DNA from: Halomonas salinarum
Lineage (GTDB): Bacteria > Pseudomonadota > Gammaproteobacteria > Pseudomonadales > Halomonadaceae
Reading direction: 5' to 3'
DNA length: 64,000 nucleotides
Assembly (NCBI RefSeq): GCF_012062845.1
Contig: NZ_WWNB01000002.1
Coordinates: forward strand, 62,001-126,000
How positions within the stretch are numbered: the first letter of the stretch is position 1; each line of letters opens with the position of its first letter. The position numbers and the translations under genes were made by a program. This document shows positions 17,879 to 26,367 of the stretch, one piece after another. The notes beneath the pieces were generated by a model. It was not told where the DNA came from. It saw only the letters and a list, made by a program, of their open reading frames with translations, and did not search any database.

Positions 17879-18370
17879 CTATTCAAAGCTATCGCAGACG
17901 GCAGTCTGAGTTGAAGGGTCATGACTTTCCACATGCGTCGTTGCCATGTCATCGGCTTCGATGGGGATATGCCACTGGTGGTCATGCTGCATGCCATCGC
18001 AGGTGCCTTCCATACCGCCGCCGAAGTTGGAATCGATCCAGTAGTCGACCGCGTAGCTGCCTCCGGCCTCAAGTGCACCCGGGAAGGTAAACGAGAAAGC
18101 GGGGTCGCCAGCGGCGGAAACCGTACCCGACTCGACGGCCAATACCTCACCGGACGCGGTATCGACAAGCGCGGCCTGGATGCTCTGGCCGCCATGGGGG
18201 CCACCGAAGCTGGCATCGCCCTGGAAAGTGAGGTCGTGTCCCTCGGCTGCAAGCGCCGTGGTGGTAAGCAATGCAGTAGAAAGAACTGCAGTGGCAAGTC
18301 CTGAAGTCGAAAACAATGCTGTGGCGAGCAATGGGCGCGGCGAGCGTTGGTTGATAAAAGTCCTGTCCAT
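17879..18370 (-). CDS. small secreted protein of unknown function, His-containing
   Basis: The 163-residue protein starts at ATG 18370 with AGGAGG upstream. A long, Ala/Thr/Leu-rich signal peptide ends TTTALAAEG near residue 44. The mature part has conserved-looking motifs FGGPHGGQ, a central DPAFSFTFPG strand, YAVDYWIDSNFGGGMEG and MQHDHQWHIPI, plus two cysteines. The His and Asp groupings suggest a metal-binding beta-sandwich in the periplasm, but I do not recognise the family and cannot name the metal. It is divergent from the FMN reductase gene. Confidence 0.65.
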   Translation of the reverse strand: MDRTFINQRSPRPLLATALFSTSGLATAVLSTALLTTTALAAEGHDLTFQGDASFGGPHGGQSIQAALVDTASGEVLAVESGTVSAAGDPAFSFTFPGALEAGGSYAVDYWIDSNFGGGMEGTCDGMQHDHQWHIPIEADDMATTHVESHDPSTQTAVCDSFE

Positions 18371-18512
18371 GATGCATACCTCCTGAGATATGACGAGAGG
18401 CCCAGGCGGGCCTTGATAAAGCATAGTGGCTCGCACGCCCCGTTGCCCAACCAAGGCAGAGAGGGAGTCAGCTATAGTGACGAAACCTATTCCTCGCCAG
18501 GAGTGACGCTTC

Positions 18513-19064
18513 ATGAATCAGCCAACGCCCATCGCCGTTATCGTCGGCAGCCTGCGCACGGCATCATTCAACCGCCAGGCTGCACAGGCACTGATCGATC
18601 TTTCACCCGCATCGCTAGATATGTCGATCATCGAGATCGGCAACCTTCCCCTCTACAACCAGGACTTCGATGAGGATTCACCGGCGTCCTACCAGTTGTT
18701 TCGCGCCCAGCTGCGGGCGGCCGAAGGCTATGTATTCGTGACGCCAGAGCACAACCGCTCTATCCCCGCTGCCTTGAAGAACGCGCTGGATATCGGCTCC
18801 CGCCCGGCAAAGGAGAATGTCTTTGCCGGCAAGCCTGGCGCCGTTATCAGCGCGTCCCCTTCGATGATGGGCGGCTTTGGGGCCAGTCATCACCTTCGCC
18901 AGGTGCTGGTCAATCTGGATATCGCCTGCATGCCGAAGCCTGAGGTCTATCTCAGCCGGGTGCAGGAACTCTTCGATGAGCACGGCCAGCCTACCGAGCG
19001 TTGTCGCGACTATCTTCAAGGCTTTCTGGACGGCTATGAGTCCTGGCTGCAGCGAACCTCCTAG
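18513..19064 (+). CDS. NADPH-dependent FMN reductase
   Basis: A 183-residue flavodoxin-fold protein; ATG 18513 follows AGGAGT. The FMN phosphate loop is VGSLRTASFNRQ (residues 11-22), LPLYNQDFDED is the conserved second loop, and FVTPEHNRSIPAALKNALD is the isoalloxazine-binding motif of the YieF/ChrR/SsuE-like group. These enzymes reduce FMN, quinones or chromate with NADPH. It is monocistronic; the sequence does not show which substrate is used. Confidence 0.9.
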   Translation: MNQPTPIAVIVGSLRTASFNRQAAQALIDLSPASLDMSIIEIGNLPLYNQDFDEDSPASYQLFRAQLRAAEGYVFVTPEHNRSIPAALKNALDIGSRPAKENVFAGKPGAVISASPSMMGGFGASHHLRQVLVNLDIACMPKPEVYLSRVQELFDEHGQPTERCRDYLQGFLDGYESWLQRTS

Positions 19065-19315
19065 CAAGCAATGCCGACCCGCATAAGAGTCGTCCGCGAT
19101 TGCTCGTGACGTAAGAGGCTCGCGTCTGCCAGCGCGATAACACCGGGGCAGTCACCTATGCTTTAGCCAAACAACGTGCTAGAGGATTATTCATACCTCC
19201 ATGTGGGCAAAGCCATTCTTGATCACCTTACAAGGGGTGACATTTTGAGCATTTCTGACCATATTAGCGTGCGATAGGTCGCGTCATCGCTCTCTCATTG
19301 CAAGGAAATGCATCC

Positions 19316-20215
19316 ATGTTGCCCGCTTCACGTTGTGCCACCCTCGTCGCCTTACCCCTGTTGTGCCTGGCGGGCTCTGCCCAGGCCCTGAACTGGCAGG
19401 CCTCGCCGCTCTACGAGACGATTGAGTTGAAGTCCGGCTTCGAGCCCGACCCTCATCAGATTACTCTCAGCGCAGGTGGCAGCGCGGCGGCTTCTGAAGC
19501 GGGGCCTAACTGCAGCGGCTTTGTAAACGGCGAGCAGCCCGATCTGGATATCAACTTTGACGCCAGCCAGTATCCATTGACCCTCTATGTCGAGTCGGCG
19601 GCGGACACCACCCTGGTGGTCTATGACCCTAACGGCAACTGGCACTGCAACGACGACTATTCAACTGCAAGCGGCATGAATCCAGCGCTTCAGTGGCGCT
19701 CGCCGCCCTCCGGCAACTACAACGTCTGGGTAGGCTCCTATACGTCGGGCGAAATGCCTCAGGCGGTCGTCAAGATCTCCGAGCGCGACCCGGAATGGAC
19801 GGATGTGGCAAGTGGTGGCGCTGCGAACAGTGCTCCGGTTCAAAACAGCGAGGGTATCGAATGGGGCGACAACACCAGCCAGTGGGCTAATGACGGCGAA
19901 TGCGACGATCCGCGCTTCACGGGCGAAGGCGCACACTCTCTCAACGTCGATGAAGACCGCTATCACGATGCCGTCGATTGCCGGCACCTCTATGAGCAGG
20001 GCCGCATCACGCTTGCATCTAACGGTGACACGGTCAGCAGCTCAAGCGACATTCAGTGGGGCGATAACACCAGCCAGTGGTCCAACGACGGTGAGTGCGA
20101 TGATCCACGCTTTGCTGGACCCGGTGTGCATGACCTCAACGTCGACGAGGACCGCTATCACGATGCCGTCGACTGCCAACGCCTCTATGAGCAGGGTCAG
20201 ATCTACCTCAAGTGA
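19316..20215 (+). CDS. secreted protein with two tandem DGECDDPRF-type modules
   Basis: The 299-residue protein starts at ATG 19316; AAGGAA lies eight bases upstream. A signal peptide ends near SAQALN (residue 25). Residues 30-165 form a beta-rich domain with two cysteines and DPNGNWHCNDDY, resembling bacterial pre-peptidase or lectin-like beta-sandwich domains. Two near-identical modules follow (about 182-228 and 250-296): WGDNTSQWxNDGECDDPRF, then LNVDEDRYHDAVDC and LYEQG. Each has one cysteine pair and many acidic residues, suggesting a small calcium- or disulfide-stabilised module. Function is unknown. Confidence 0.75.
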   Translation: MLPASRCATLVALPLLCLAGSAQALNWQASPLYETIELKSGFEPDPHQITLSAGGSAAASEAGPNCSGFVNGEQPDLDINFDASQYPLTLYVESAADTTLVVYDPNGNWHCNDDYSTASGMNPALQWRSPPSGNYNVWVGSYTSGEMPQAVVKISERDPEWTDVASGGAANSAPVQNSEGIEWGDNTSQWANDGECDDPRFTGEGAHSLNVDEDRYHDAVDCRHLYEQGRITLASNGDTVSSSSDIQWGDNTSQWSNDGECDDPRFAGPGVHDLNVDEDRYHDAVDCQRLYEQGQIYLK

Positions 20216-20262
20216 TCATGGCCGGCCACGATATATGGCCGGACACCCTGCTGAAGTGTCTT

Positions 20263-20290
20263 GCGCCAGGTCATCCGACCTGGCGCTTTT
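20263..20290 (+). terminator. Rho-independent terminator
   Basis: GCGCCAGGTC (20263-20272) and GACCTGGCGC (20277-20286) form a perfect 10-bp stem with a four-base loop followed by TTTT. It ends the secreted-module gene. Confidence 0.85.
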
Positions 20291-20326
20291 GTGTGCACCC
20301 CGCGCTGGTGTATGGCGACTGTCTGG

Positions 20327-21295
20327 TTACATCCAGCCTTTGCGGCGGAACAGCCAGATCAGACTGGTAGCAACCAAGCCCATGACGCCCAGCAGGGCAA
20401 AGTAGCCGTAGCGATAGCCAAGTTCCGGTATGTAGGCGAAGTTCATGCCGTAGAGACCCGCCAGGAAGCCAAGCGGCACGAAGATGGCGGTGATCACGGT
20501 GAGCACGCGCATGGTGATGTTGAGCTGGTGGGACGAGATCGAGATATAGCCATCCACCAGGTCGCCACAGATGTCGTAGTACATCTGGGTCAGGCTGTGC
20601 AGTCGCTCGAAACGCTCGTGGACATCGTTGACGGCGTGCAACGTATCCGCATCCTCCCGAGGCAGATGATCGTAGTCGTAGGCCATCAGTTCCTGGGTAA
20701 TCGCCTGGTGATAGTTGAACACCCGGCGCATCTTCACCAGCCGCGACTTGTAGCTGATGATCCGCTTCATCAGGCTGTCGTTTCCGGCCTCGATCAAACC
20801 ATCCTCGAGATCGCTGAGCTGTGTCTCGAACTCCAACAGGCTCTCCAGATAGAACCCCGCCGAGAGGTGCATGATCTTCATTGCCAACTGGCCGGGAGAT
20901 TTTGCAAGCAGCTTGCTTCCGTCCTGCCCCTGCATGCGATCGATGCTCATGGCGAGACTCGGGTGCAGGCTGATCAGGTAGCGCTCGCCGATGAAGAAGG
21001 CGACCTGCTGAGGGGCATAATTGAGCTCTGCATCAAACGATGAGATACCCCGATAGAGGATCAGGGTATGGGTCTCGAAATCTTCGATCTTGGGAGGATG
21101 ACGCTCGCGCTGGGCGTCAATGATCGCCAAGGGGTGGCAGTCGAAGGCCTCGAGCAGGGCTCGCTGGTCTTCCAACGATTCGCCCTGCATGTCGATCCAG
21201 ATGCGGCTGTCCGTTTGCTCGCGCCAGTGGGAAATGAACTCTTCGCCACCGGTGTGCGAATGGCCATCGGCATTGAGCAACAGGGTGCGAATCAT
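20327..21295 (-). CDS. corA: CorA-family divalent cation transporter
   Basis: A 322-residue protein, ATG 21295 behind AAGGAT. A large cytoplasmic domain (about 1-260) precedes two C-terminal helices; the first ends in the signature YGMNFAYIPEL, the GMN motif of the pore mouth, and the second ends RRKGWM. The family moves Mg2+ (CorA) or Zn2+ (ZntB) as a pentamer; the loop after GMN is acidic, which fits a magnesium channel, but ZntB-like use cannot be excluded. The next gene upstream on the same strand is DUF3422 with a hairpin between them, so it is probably a separate unit. Confidence 0.85.
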   Translation of the reverse strand: MIRTLLLNADGHSHTGGEEFISHWREQTDSRIWIDMQGESLEDQRALLEAFDCHPLAIIDAQRERHPPKIEDFETHTLILYRGISSFDAELNYAPQQVAFFIGERYLISLHPSLAMSIDRMQGQDGSKLLAKSPGQLAMKIMHLSAGFYLESLLEFETQLSDLEDGLIEAGNDSLMKRIISYKSRLVKMRRVFNYHQAITQELMAYDYDHLPREDADTLHAVNDVHERFERLHSLTQMYYDICGDLVDGYISISSHQLNITMRVLTVITAIFVPLGFLAGLYGMNFAYIPELGYRYGYFALLGVMGLVATSLIWLFRRKGWM

Positions 21296-21325
21296 GAGGC
21301 GCTATCCTTCCTGGACGAATAAAGG

Positions 21326-21367
21326 CCATCACCATAAGCCAGTGCTCTGGGCTTTGCACTGGCTGAT
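21326..21367. terminator. imperfect hairpin between corA and the DUF3422 gene
   Basis: GCCAGTGC (21338-21345) pairs with GCACTGGC (21356-21363), and CCATCA upstream with TGATGG downstream, with a bulge. It lies right after the DUF3422 stop. Confidence 0.4.
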
Positions 21368-21381
21368 GGTGGGTACGCCGA

Positions 21382-22614
21382 TCAGTGCTTGCGCACTTTC
21401 CATATACGCCAGGAGAGCCCGCCGATAATCAGGATACCCAGCGGCGCGACGATGGCGGCGGCCTGACGTGGCTCCATGCCCAGGCCAACGGCATCGAGTC
21501 CTTCGAGAGAAAGCTTGAAGAGACTGAGGATGTAGTAGCTGATCACGATGATCGACAGGCCTTCGACCGCCTTCTGGATCTTGAGCTGAGAGCTGGTGCG
21601 CTCATTGAGGCTCTTGAGCATCACCGCGTTCTGCTCCTCGATCTCGACCTGGGCACGCGTCCGCAGCAGGTCGCTCAGGTGCGCCACGCTTTGCTCGAGA
21701 CTCGACTGGCGGCGATCGATGGCCGCGCAATAGCGCACCGTGGGCTGGAAGCGGCGCAGGATGAAGAGCCCGAATCGCTGGCTGTCGCCGGCGCGGGTCT
21801 CGCGTAGCTCCTCGATGCGGGTGAAGACGATCTTCGAGTAGGCATCGGTGGCGCTGAAACGCACCCTGGCGCCGGCGCTCGAGTTCACCATACGCGCCGA
21901 TAGTGCTGTGATGTCCCGTAGCAAGGGCCGGGAGTCGGTCTCCTCGGCAGCGGCATTGCGATCCGAGAGTGCTGCCAGCTCCTGCTCGAACTGACGCATC
22001 TCGCCGCTGAGCTCCTTGGCCAGCGGCAGTGCCAGCGAGGCCATCATGCGATAGGTTTCGATTTCAAGCAGACGGCGAGTCATCCGCCCCAGCCGGTAGT
22101 CGCTGAGATGGTGATTGACGATCAGCAGATGATTGACGCCATCCTCGGTCAGGCGGAAGTCGCTCCAGACCGTGGCATCCCCGCCGCCGATGATCGAACC
22201 GGCCGGATTCCTGAAGCCAAAGCCCGTCAGATCGCCATCAACATTCACCTCATCCTCGACCCGCAGCAAGGTCGCGTTGATGACCTGCTCACGGTGCGCC
22301 TCGATGATCTCGGCAAACAGCGGCGGTGGCGCCGGCCAGGTCTCGGTGTCCGGCTGCACGGGTACCAGCAGCGTCAGGGTGAAGAACTCGGTGTGCCGCT
22401 CCCACTTCAGCACCATGTCCTCCAGGGTGAGGACCCCCTGGGCCACCTCCAGGTCACTCGTCTCACCGAGGTCACGGGCAAGACGAGCGATCAGGCGGTC
22501 ACAGGCGCCATCGGCGTCCAGAAAGGCATAGTGATGCAAGTGAGCAGGCGCGGCGAAATACAGCGAGGGGCGGGCATGAAGTTCGTTGTGCAGGGTCGCG
22601 CGTTGGGGATGCAT
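21382..22614 (-). CDS. DUF3422 family membrane protein
   Basis: A 410-residue protein starting MHPQRATLHNELHARPSLYF, the characteristic DUF3422 opening. Most of it is soluble and helical, with coiled-coil-like stretches at about 190-215 and 310-350, and it ends with two hydrophobic helices (about 355-378 and 385-405) and a basic tail. This shape, with a cytoplasmic helical body and two C-terminal helices, recalls CorA-like or DUF155-like proteins, but no GMN motif exists. Function is unknown. ATG 22614 is chosen over the longer frame because the family starts there. Confidence 0.85.
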   Translation of the reverse strand: MHPQRATLHNELHARPSLYFAAPAHLHHYAFLDADGACDRLIARLARDLGETSDLEVAQGVLTLEDMVLKWERHTEFFTLTLLVPVQPDTETWPAPPPLFAEIIEAHREQVINATLLRVEDEVNVDGDLTGFGFRNPAGSIIGGGDATVWSDFRLTEDGVNHLLIVNHHLSDYRLGRMTRRLLEIETYRMMASLALPLAKELSGEMRQFEQELAALSDRNAAAEETDSRPLLRDITALSARMVNSSAGARVRFSATDAYSKIVFTRIEELRETRAGDSQRFGLFILRRFQPTVRYCAAIDRRQSSLEQSVAHLSDLLRTRAQVEIEEQNAVMLKSLNERTSSQLKIQKAVEGLSIIVISYYILSLFKLSLEGLDAVGLGMEPRQAAAIVAPLGILIIGGLSWRIWKVRKH

Positions 22615-22737
22615 GGCCGGACCTGATAGGGGGAAAAAGCTTGAGGCTACCCGTTGGCGGGGCAGCGTCAAGCCTCTGGAACGTGCCTGCCCCCTTTATG
22701 TCGCTTAGTGAGCTGAGAACGTCTCTTGGGTGACAGA

Positions 22738-22765
22738 CAAAGAAGGCGCCCACTAGGGGCGCCTC
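22738..22765 (-). terminator. Rho-independent terminator of the DUF3581 gene
   Basis: AGGCGCCC (22745-22752) and GGGCGCCT (22758-22765) form an 8-bp stem; on the minus strand it is followed by TCTTTGTC. It lies 35 bp after the stop. Confidence 0.75.
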
Positions 22766-22799
22766 CGGACCAGACAGGGCTTGTCGACATCACACCAAA

Positions 22800-23513
22800 C
22801 TAGAGTGCGGTCTCATAAGCGGCCTTGAGGCGATAGAACTCGCAGACGATCTCATCCATGGCGGCGGTGTCATAGTCGCGTAGGCCACTGACCACCAGCT
22901 TCTTGGACCCCCGTCCGATATTCTGGCCACAAGCGGTAAGACCGAACTCCAGCATCGCCTCACCACGTTTACCGAGCACCTCGAAGGTCGAGTCATCAAG
23001 CTTGAGGCCGGGATCCTCGACATCGAGACGGTCCAACGAAAAGCCCATACTGTCGTAGATCACCAGCGGGCGCTGGGGGTTAAACATGACGCCGTGGGCC
23101 TGCATCAGTGGCTTGAGATAATGCGGGAAGTTCTTGCCGGAAAAGGCGACATACCGACGCGTGAAGGGGGCGATCACCTCTTCATCATGTGTCACTTCAC
23201 CGCGACGTTCGACGTCCAGATAGACCTTGCCCTGATCATCGGTGACCCGAATGACGCCATCATCATGCTCCTGAAAATCCAGTGCGACCTCTGCCCCGAC
23301 CATGCTGCGAAAATGAAAGGTCATGCACTGAGACAAGCCAAACTTCGACAACACCAAGGCAAAGAGCAGATCGCCCGGTACGCAGAAGCGCCGCGCATCG
23401 GGATTGTGGATAGGGTTGTAATCGCCGGCGACCTGCTTGGCGAAGCGACTGGCCTGCTCCGCGCTGATGCTAATACGGCCGTCTTGGACCTGATGAAAAT
23501 TGTCGAGAAACAT
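22800..23513 (-). CDS. DUF3581 family protein
   Basis: A 237-residue protein matching the DUF3581 family of marine gammaproteobacteria. The N-terminal part contains AGDYNPIHNPDARRFCVPGDLLFALVLS, which strongly resembles the active-site region of hotdog-fold dehydratases and thioesterases (N-P-I-H). The second half, including YDSMGFSLDRLDV, is family-specific. A role in acyl-CoA or fatty-acid chemistry is plausible from the hotdog motif but unproven. It is monocistronic, with a weak ribosome site. Confidence 0.82.
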   Translation of the reverse strand: MFLDNFHQVQDGRISISAEQASRFAKQVAGDYNPIHNPDARRFCVPGDLLFALVLSKFGLSQCMTFHFRSMVGAEVALDFQEHDDGVIRVTDDQGKVYLDVERRGEVTHDEEVIAPFTRRYVAFSGKNFPHYLKPLMQAHGVMFNPQRPLVIYDSMGFSLDRLDVEDPGLKLDDSTFEVLGKRGEAMLEFGLTACGQNIGRGSKKLVVSGLRDYDTAAMDEIVCEFYRLKAAYETAL

Positions 23514-24031
23514 GCGTCGTCTTATTGCACCTCAAGGAAATATTAGGCGTCGCCCTGCCAAGGACAAGCGCAGTCACGACAGTCCGAGGATAGCGGACAT
23601 GCTACGCACCTGACGCCATTGGCTGTCGTTTTGTCGGCGGACAACATTGTTTCCCTTTGCCCCCATGTCTCGCAAAAGCCGATATGCTCTGCTGCGAGGT
23701 TTAACTTTGCGGGCACAACGTAACATGTTGTCAAAAATTCGCCTATCGCTACGAGAAACTATCCATACCGACGGCGAAGCCATGTCAATTTTGCCAATAT
23801 CCACTCTGGTGCCAAACGGGCTGCCCTCGTCGCGTCTCGAGATGGACGCTTCTCTGCACCACGAGATTGACAGAAGCATTTACCCAGCAGTGCCTCATCC
23901 AGATGCATGACGCGTATCATGACAACAACACATCCCTGCGATACGCCGAAGGTCGCAAATTGGCGCAACAGGCCGGCATGATAGCATCACAGAAAATCAT
24001 CCTTTTATAACCCAAGCTGATATAACAACTC
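23514..24031. other. 518-bp intergenic region upstream of nhaD
   Basis: No convincing gene is seen on either strand; short frames here lack ribosome sites and protein-like composition. The last 60 bases before nhaD are AT-rich (cttttataacccaagc, gatataacaac) and probably hold its promoter, but I cannot fix the -35 element. A sodium- or pH-responsive leader is possible and untested. Confidence 0.5.
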
Positions 24032-25498
24032 ATGCATAATCGATTGCTTTACCCCTCGTACCGCTCTCTCCTGGGGCTGGCACTTGTCCTGACCTTTCTA
24101 ACCTTCAGTCCCTCGGCGTGGGCCATGACCGGCGAACTTGACCTGACGGGTTCGGCCGTCGGGATACTCACTGTCGCCATCTTTGTTCTCGCCTATGTGC
24201 TTGTGATGCTTGAAGAAAAGCTGCACATGCGCAAATCGAAGCCGGTTCTGGTAGCCGCCGGCTTGATCTGGGGTCTGATCGGTTGGGTCTATGTCAGCAA
24301 CGGCATGCCCGATGCCGCCGAGCATGCGTTTCGCGCCACACTGCTCGAATTCTCCGAACTGATGCTATTCCTGCTGGTCGCCATGACCTACATCAATGCC
24401 ATGGACGAGCGGCGAGTCTTCGACGCACTGCGTGGCTGGATGCTGGAACGTGGCTTCAGCTACCGCAGCCTGTTCTGGCTGACCGGCGGCCTGGCCTTCG
24501 TGATTTCGCCCGTTGCCGACAACCTGACCACCGCCCTGCTGATGTGCGCGGTAGTCACCAAGGTCGCGGAGGGCGATCATCGCTTCATTAACCTGTGCTG
24601 CGTGAATATCGTCGTCGCCGCCAACGCCGGAGGCGCCTTCAGCCCATTCGGCGACATCACCACTCTGATGGTCTGGCAGGCTGGCCTGGTGGAATTCTAC
24701 GAGTTCTTCGAGCTGCTGGGCCCCTCTCTGGTCAACTTCCTGGTACCCGCGGTGGTGATGAGCTTTTTCGTCAAGAAGCACCGTCCCAAGGCCCAGGGCG
24801 AGCATATCGAGATGAAGCGCGGCGCCAGGCGCATTGTATGCCTGTTCCTGCTCACCGTGGCCACCGCCGTAGCCTGCCACACCCTTCTGCACCTACCGCC
24901 GGTGCTGGGCATGATGACGGGGCTCGGCTACCTGCAGTTCTTCGGCTACTACCTGCGCCGCAGCCTGTCACGCTCGCTGGAGCGCAAGCGCAATCATTAC
25001 CTGCAACGCGGCGACCGCCAGGCACTGGAACGGCTGGGCAGTGTCGTGCCGTTCGACGTCTTCAACCGCATCGCCCGTGCAGAGTGGGATACCCTGCTGT
25101 TCTTCTACGGCGTGGTGATGTGCGTCGGTGGTCTGGGCTTCATGGGCTATTTAGGGATGCTTTCCGAGGTGCTCTACACCCAGTGGGATGCCACCTGGGC
25201 CAATGTGGCGCTGGGCCTGATCTCCGCGGTAGTGGATAACATTCCGGTGATGTTTGCGGTACTGACCATGGAGCCGGAAATGTCTCACGGCCACTGGCTG
25301 CTGATCACGCTGACAGCGGGGGTCGGCGGCAGCCTGCTCTCAGTCGGCTCCGCGGCCGGCGTCGCCCTGATGGGGCAAGCCCGTGGCTCCTACACCTTCA
25401 TGGGGCATCTCAAGTGGTCACCCGTCATCTTTCTGGGCTATGTGGCCAGCATCCTGATGCACTTGTGGCTCAATGCCGGCAGCTTTGCTGTTCAATAA
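24032..25498 (+). CDS. nhaD: NhaD-type Na+/H+ antiporter
   Basis: A 488-residue inner membrane protein with about 12-13 hydrophobic helices. Motifs typical of NhaD in the ion transporter superfamily are visible: ISPVADNLTTALLMC, then NIVVAANAGGAFSPFGDITTLMVWQ, and in the second half SAVVDNIPVMFAV and VGGSLLSVGSAAGVALMG. These repeated asparagine/aspartate hairpin regions are the cation path. It exports Na+ or Li+ in exchange for protons and is important for pH and salt tolerance in halophiles. It is monocistronic, with no strong Shine-Dalgarno before ATG 24032. A second hydrophobic start segment ending SAWA may be a cleaved signal. Confidence 0.93.
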   Translation: MHNRLLYPSYRSLLGLALVLTFLTFSPSAWAMTGELDLTGSAVGILTVAIFVLAYVLVMLEEKLHMRKSKPVLVAAGLIWGLIGWVYVSNGMPDAAEHAFRATLLEFSELMLFLLVAMTYINAMDERRVFDALRGWMLERGFSYRSLFWLTGGLAFVISPVADNLTTALLMCAVVTKVAEGDHRFINLCCVNIVVAANAGGAFSPFGDITTLMVWQAGLVEFYEFFELLGPSLVNFLVPAVVMSFFVKKHRPKAQGEHIEMKRGARRIVCLFLLTVATAVACHTLLHLPPVLGMMTGLGYLQFFGYYLRRSLSRSLERKRNHYLQRGDRQALERLGSVVPFDVFNRIARAEWDTLLFFYGVVMCVGGLGFMGYLGMLSEVLYTQWDATWANVALGLISAVVDNIPVMFAVLTMEPEMSHGHWLLITLTAGVGGSLLSVGSAAGVALMGQARGSYTFMGHLKWSPVIFLGYVASILMHLWLNAGSFAVQ

Positions 25499-25519
25499 AC
25501 CCCAAGCACGACGACTACA

Positions 25520-25543
25520 CGCCGGTAGCCTTGTCTACCGGCG
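25520..25543 (+). terminator. hairpin after nhaD
   Basis: CGCCGGTAG (25520-25528) pairs perfectly with CTACCGGCG (25535-25543), loop six bases, 22 bp after the nhaD stop. A T tract is lacking. Confidence 0.6.
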
Positions 25544-25905
25544 ATCTCCTCCACCATCCCACTGTTGTATCGCTCCACGCCCATACCGTTTCTCTAAACA
25601 AGCAAACAAAAAAATAGGCGATCCACGTCATGGCTAATCCATCAGCCGTGCTTTAGTATTCGAAAAAAGATAAATAGCTGAAAACAATAATGTTTCATAT
25701 TGTAACCATTGAGCAGCCGTTCAAGTTAATCCGGAGAACAGGTGGGGGGCAGGTTTATCAATCGGATGATGACCAGTGCTCGCTTCACTGATAGCTCTTC
25801 TAAGGCAAGCCTTGGTCATGTTGATGGTTGCATGATGCACACAGTCACCATGGCCGACACACAGGGAAGTGTCTGTCCGGGCTCATATGACCGACCGGGT
25901 ATGTC
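25544..25905. other. AT-rich intergenic region before the signalling cassette
   Basis: About 360 bp with no supported gene. Bases 25600-25740 are markedly AT-rich compared with the flanks and probably include the promoter of the cassette, but I cannot place -35 and -10 boxes with confidence. Confidence 0.45.
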
Positions 25906-26367
25906 ATGTCGCGAATGAATGTTGGGCTCCTGTTTACCTCACCGCCTTGGCTGCTTGCAGCCTTAGCCATGGTACTGGCGCCTATATGCCTGGCTGAAGA
26001 TGGAAAACCTGAGATCGTCATGGTCGCGCATCAGGGCGTCAGTACGACCTCGCTGAACCGGGATACCGCTCGCGCCATGTTCGCCATGCGGCAGCGCACC
26101 TGGCCAGATGGTCAGGCCCTTAGAGTCTTGGTGCTACCCAACAACCATCCGGCACATGAGCGCTTCGTCAAGCAACATCTGTCGGTCTACCCGCACCAAC
26201 TCCAGCTGTCATGGGACCGAGTCGTCTTCTCGGGAACCGGCCAGGCCCCTATCAACGTAGGGTCGCAATCAGAAATGCACGAACGCATCGCCAACACCCC
26301 GGGAAGTCTCGGGTATCTAGACAGGGAGCATCTGGATGATCGTGTCCAAGTCATATCCATGGAGTAA
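25906..26367 (+). CDS. PstS-like periplasmic substrate-binding domain protein
   Basis: A 153-residue protein with a signal peptide (about 1-30, ending CLAED). The mature part reads VSTTSLNRDTARAMFAMRQRTWPDG, the usual opening of short phosphate-binding-protein-like domains, and ends GSLGYLDREHL, which matches the GxIGY motif of PstS. It is only half the size of a true transporter binding protein and has no permease nearby. Such short proteins often sit beside a porin and a GGDEF/EAL protein in marine bacteria, suggesting a sensory rather than uptake role (inference). It overlaps the porin start by 32 bases. Confidence 0.75.
   Translation: MSRMNVGLLFTSPPWLLAALAMVLAPICLAEDGKPEIVMVAHQGVSTTSLNRDTARAMFAMRQRTWPDGQALRVLVLPNNHPAHERFVKQHLSVYPHQLQLSWDRVVFSGTGQAPINVGSQSEMHERIANTPGSLGYLDREHLDDRVQVISME

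Noticed and set aside
23543-23910. Short frames on both strands upstream of nhaD
   Set aside because: Cysteine-rich but without ribosome sites or conserved motifs; likely chance frames.
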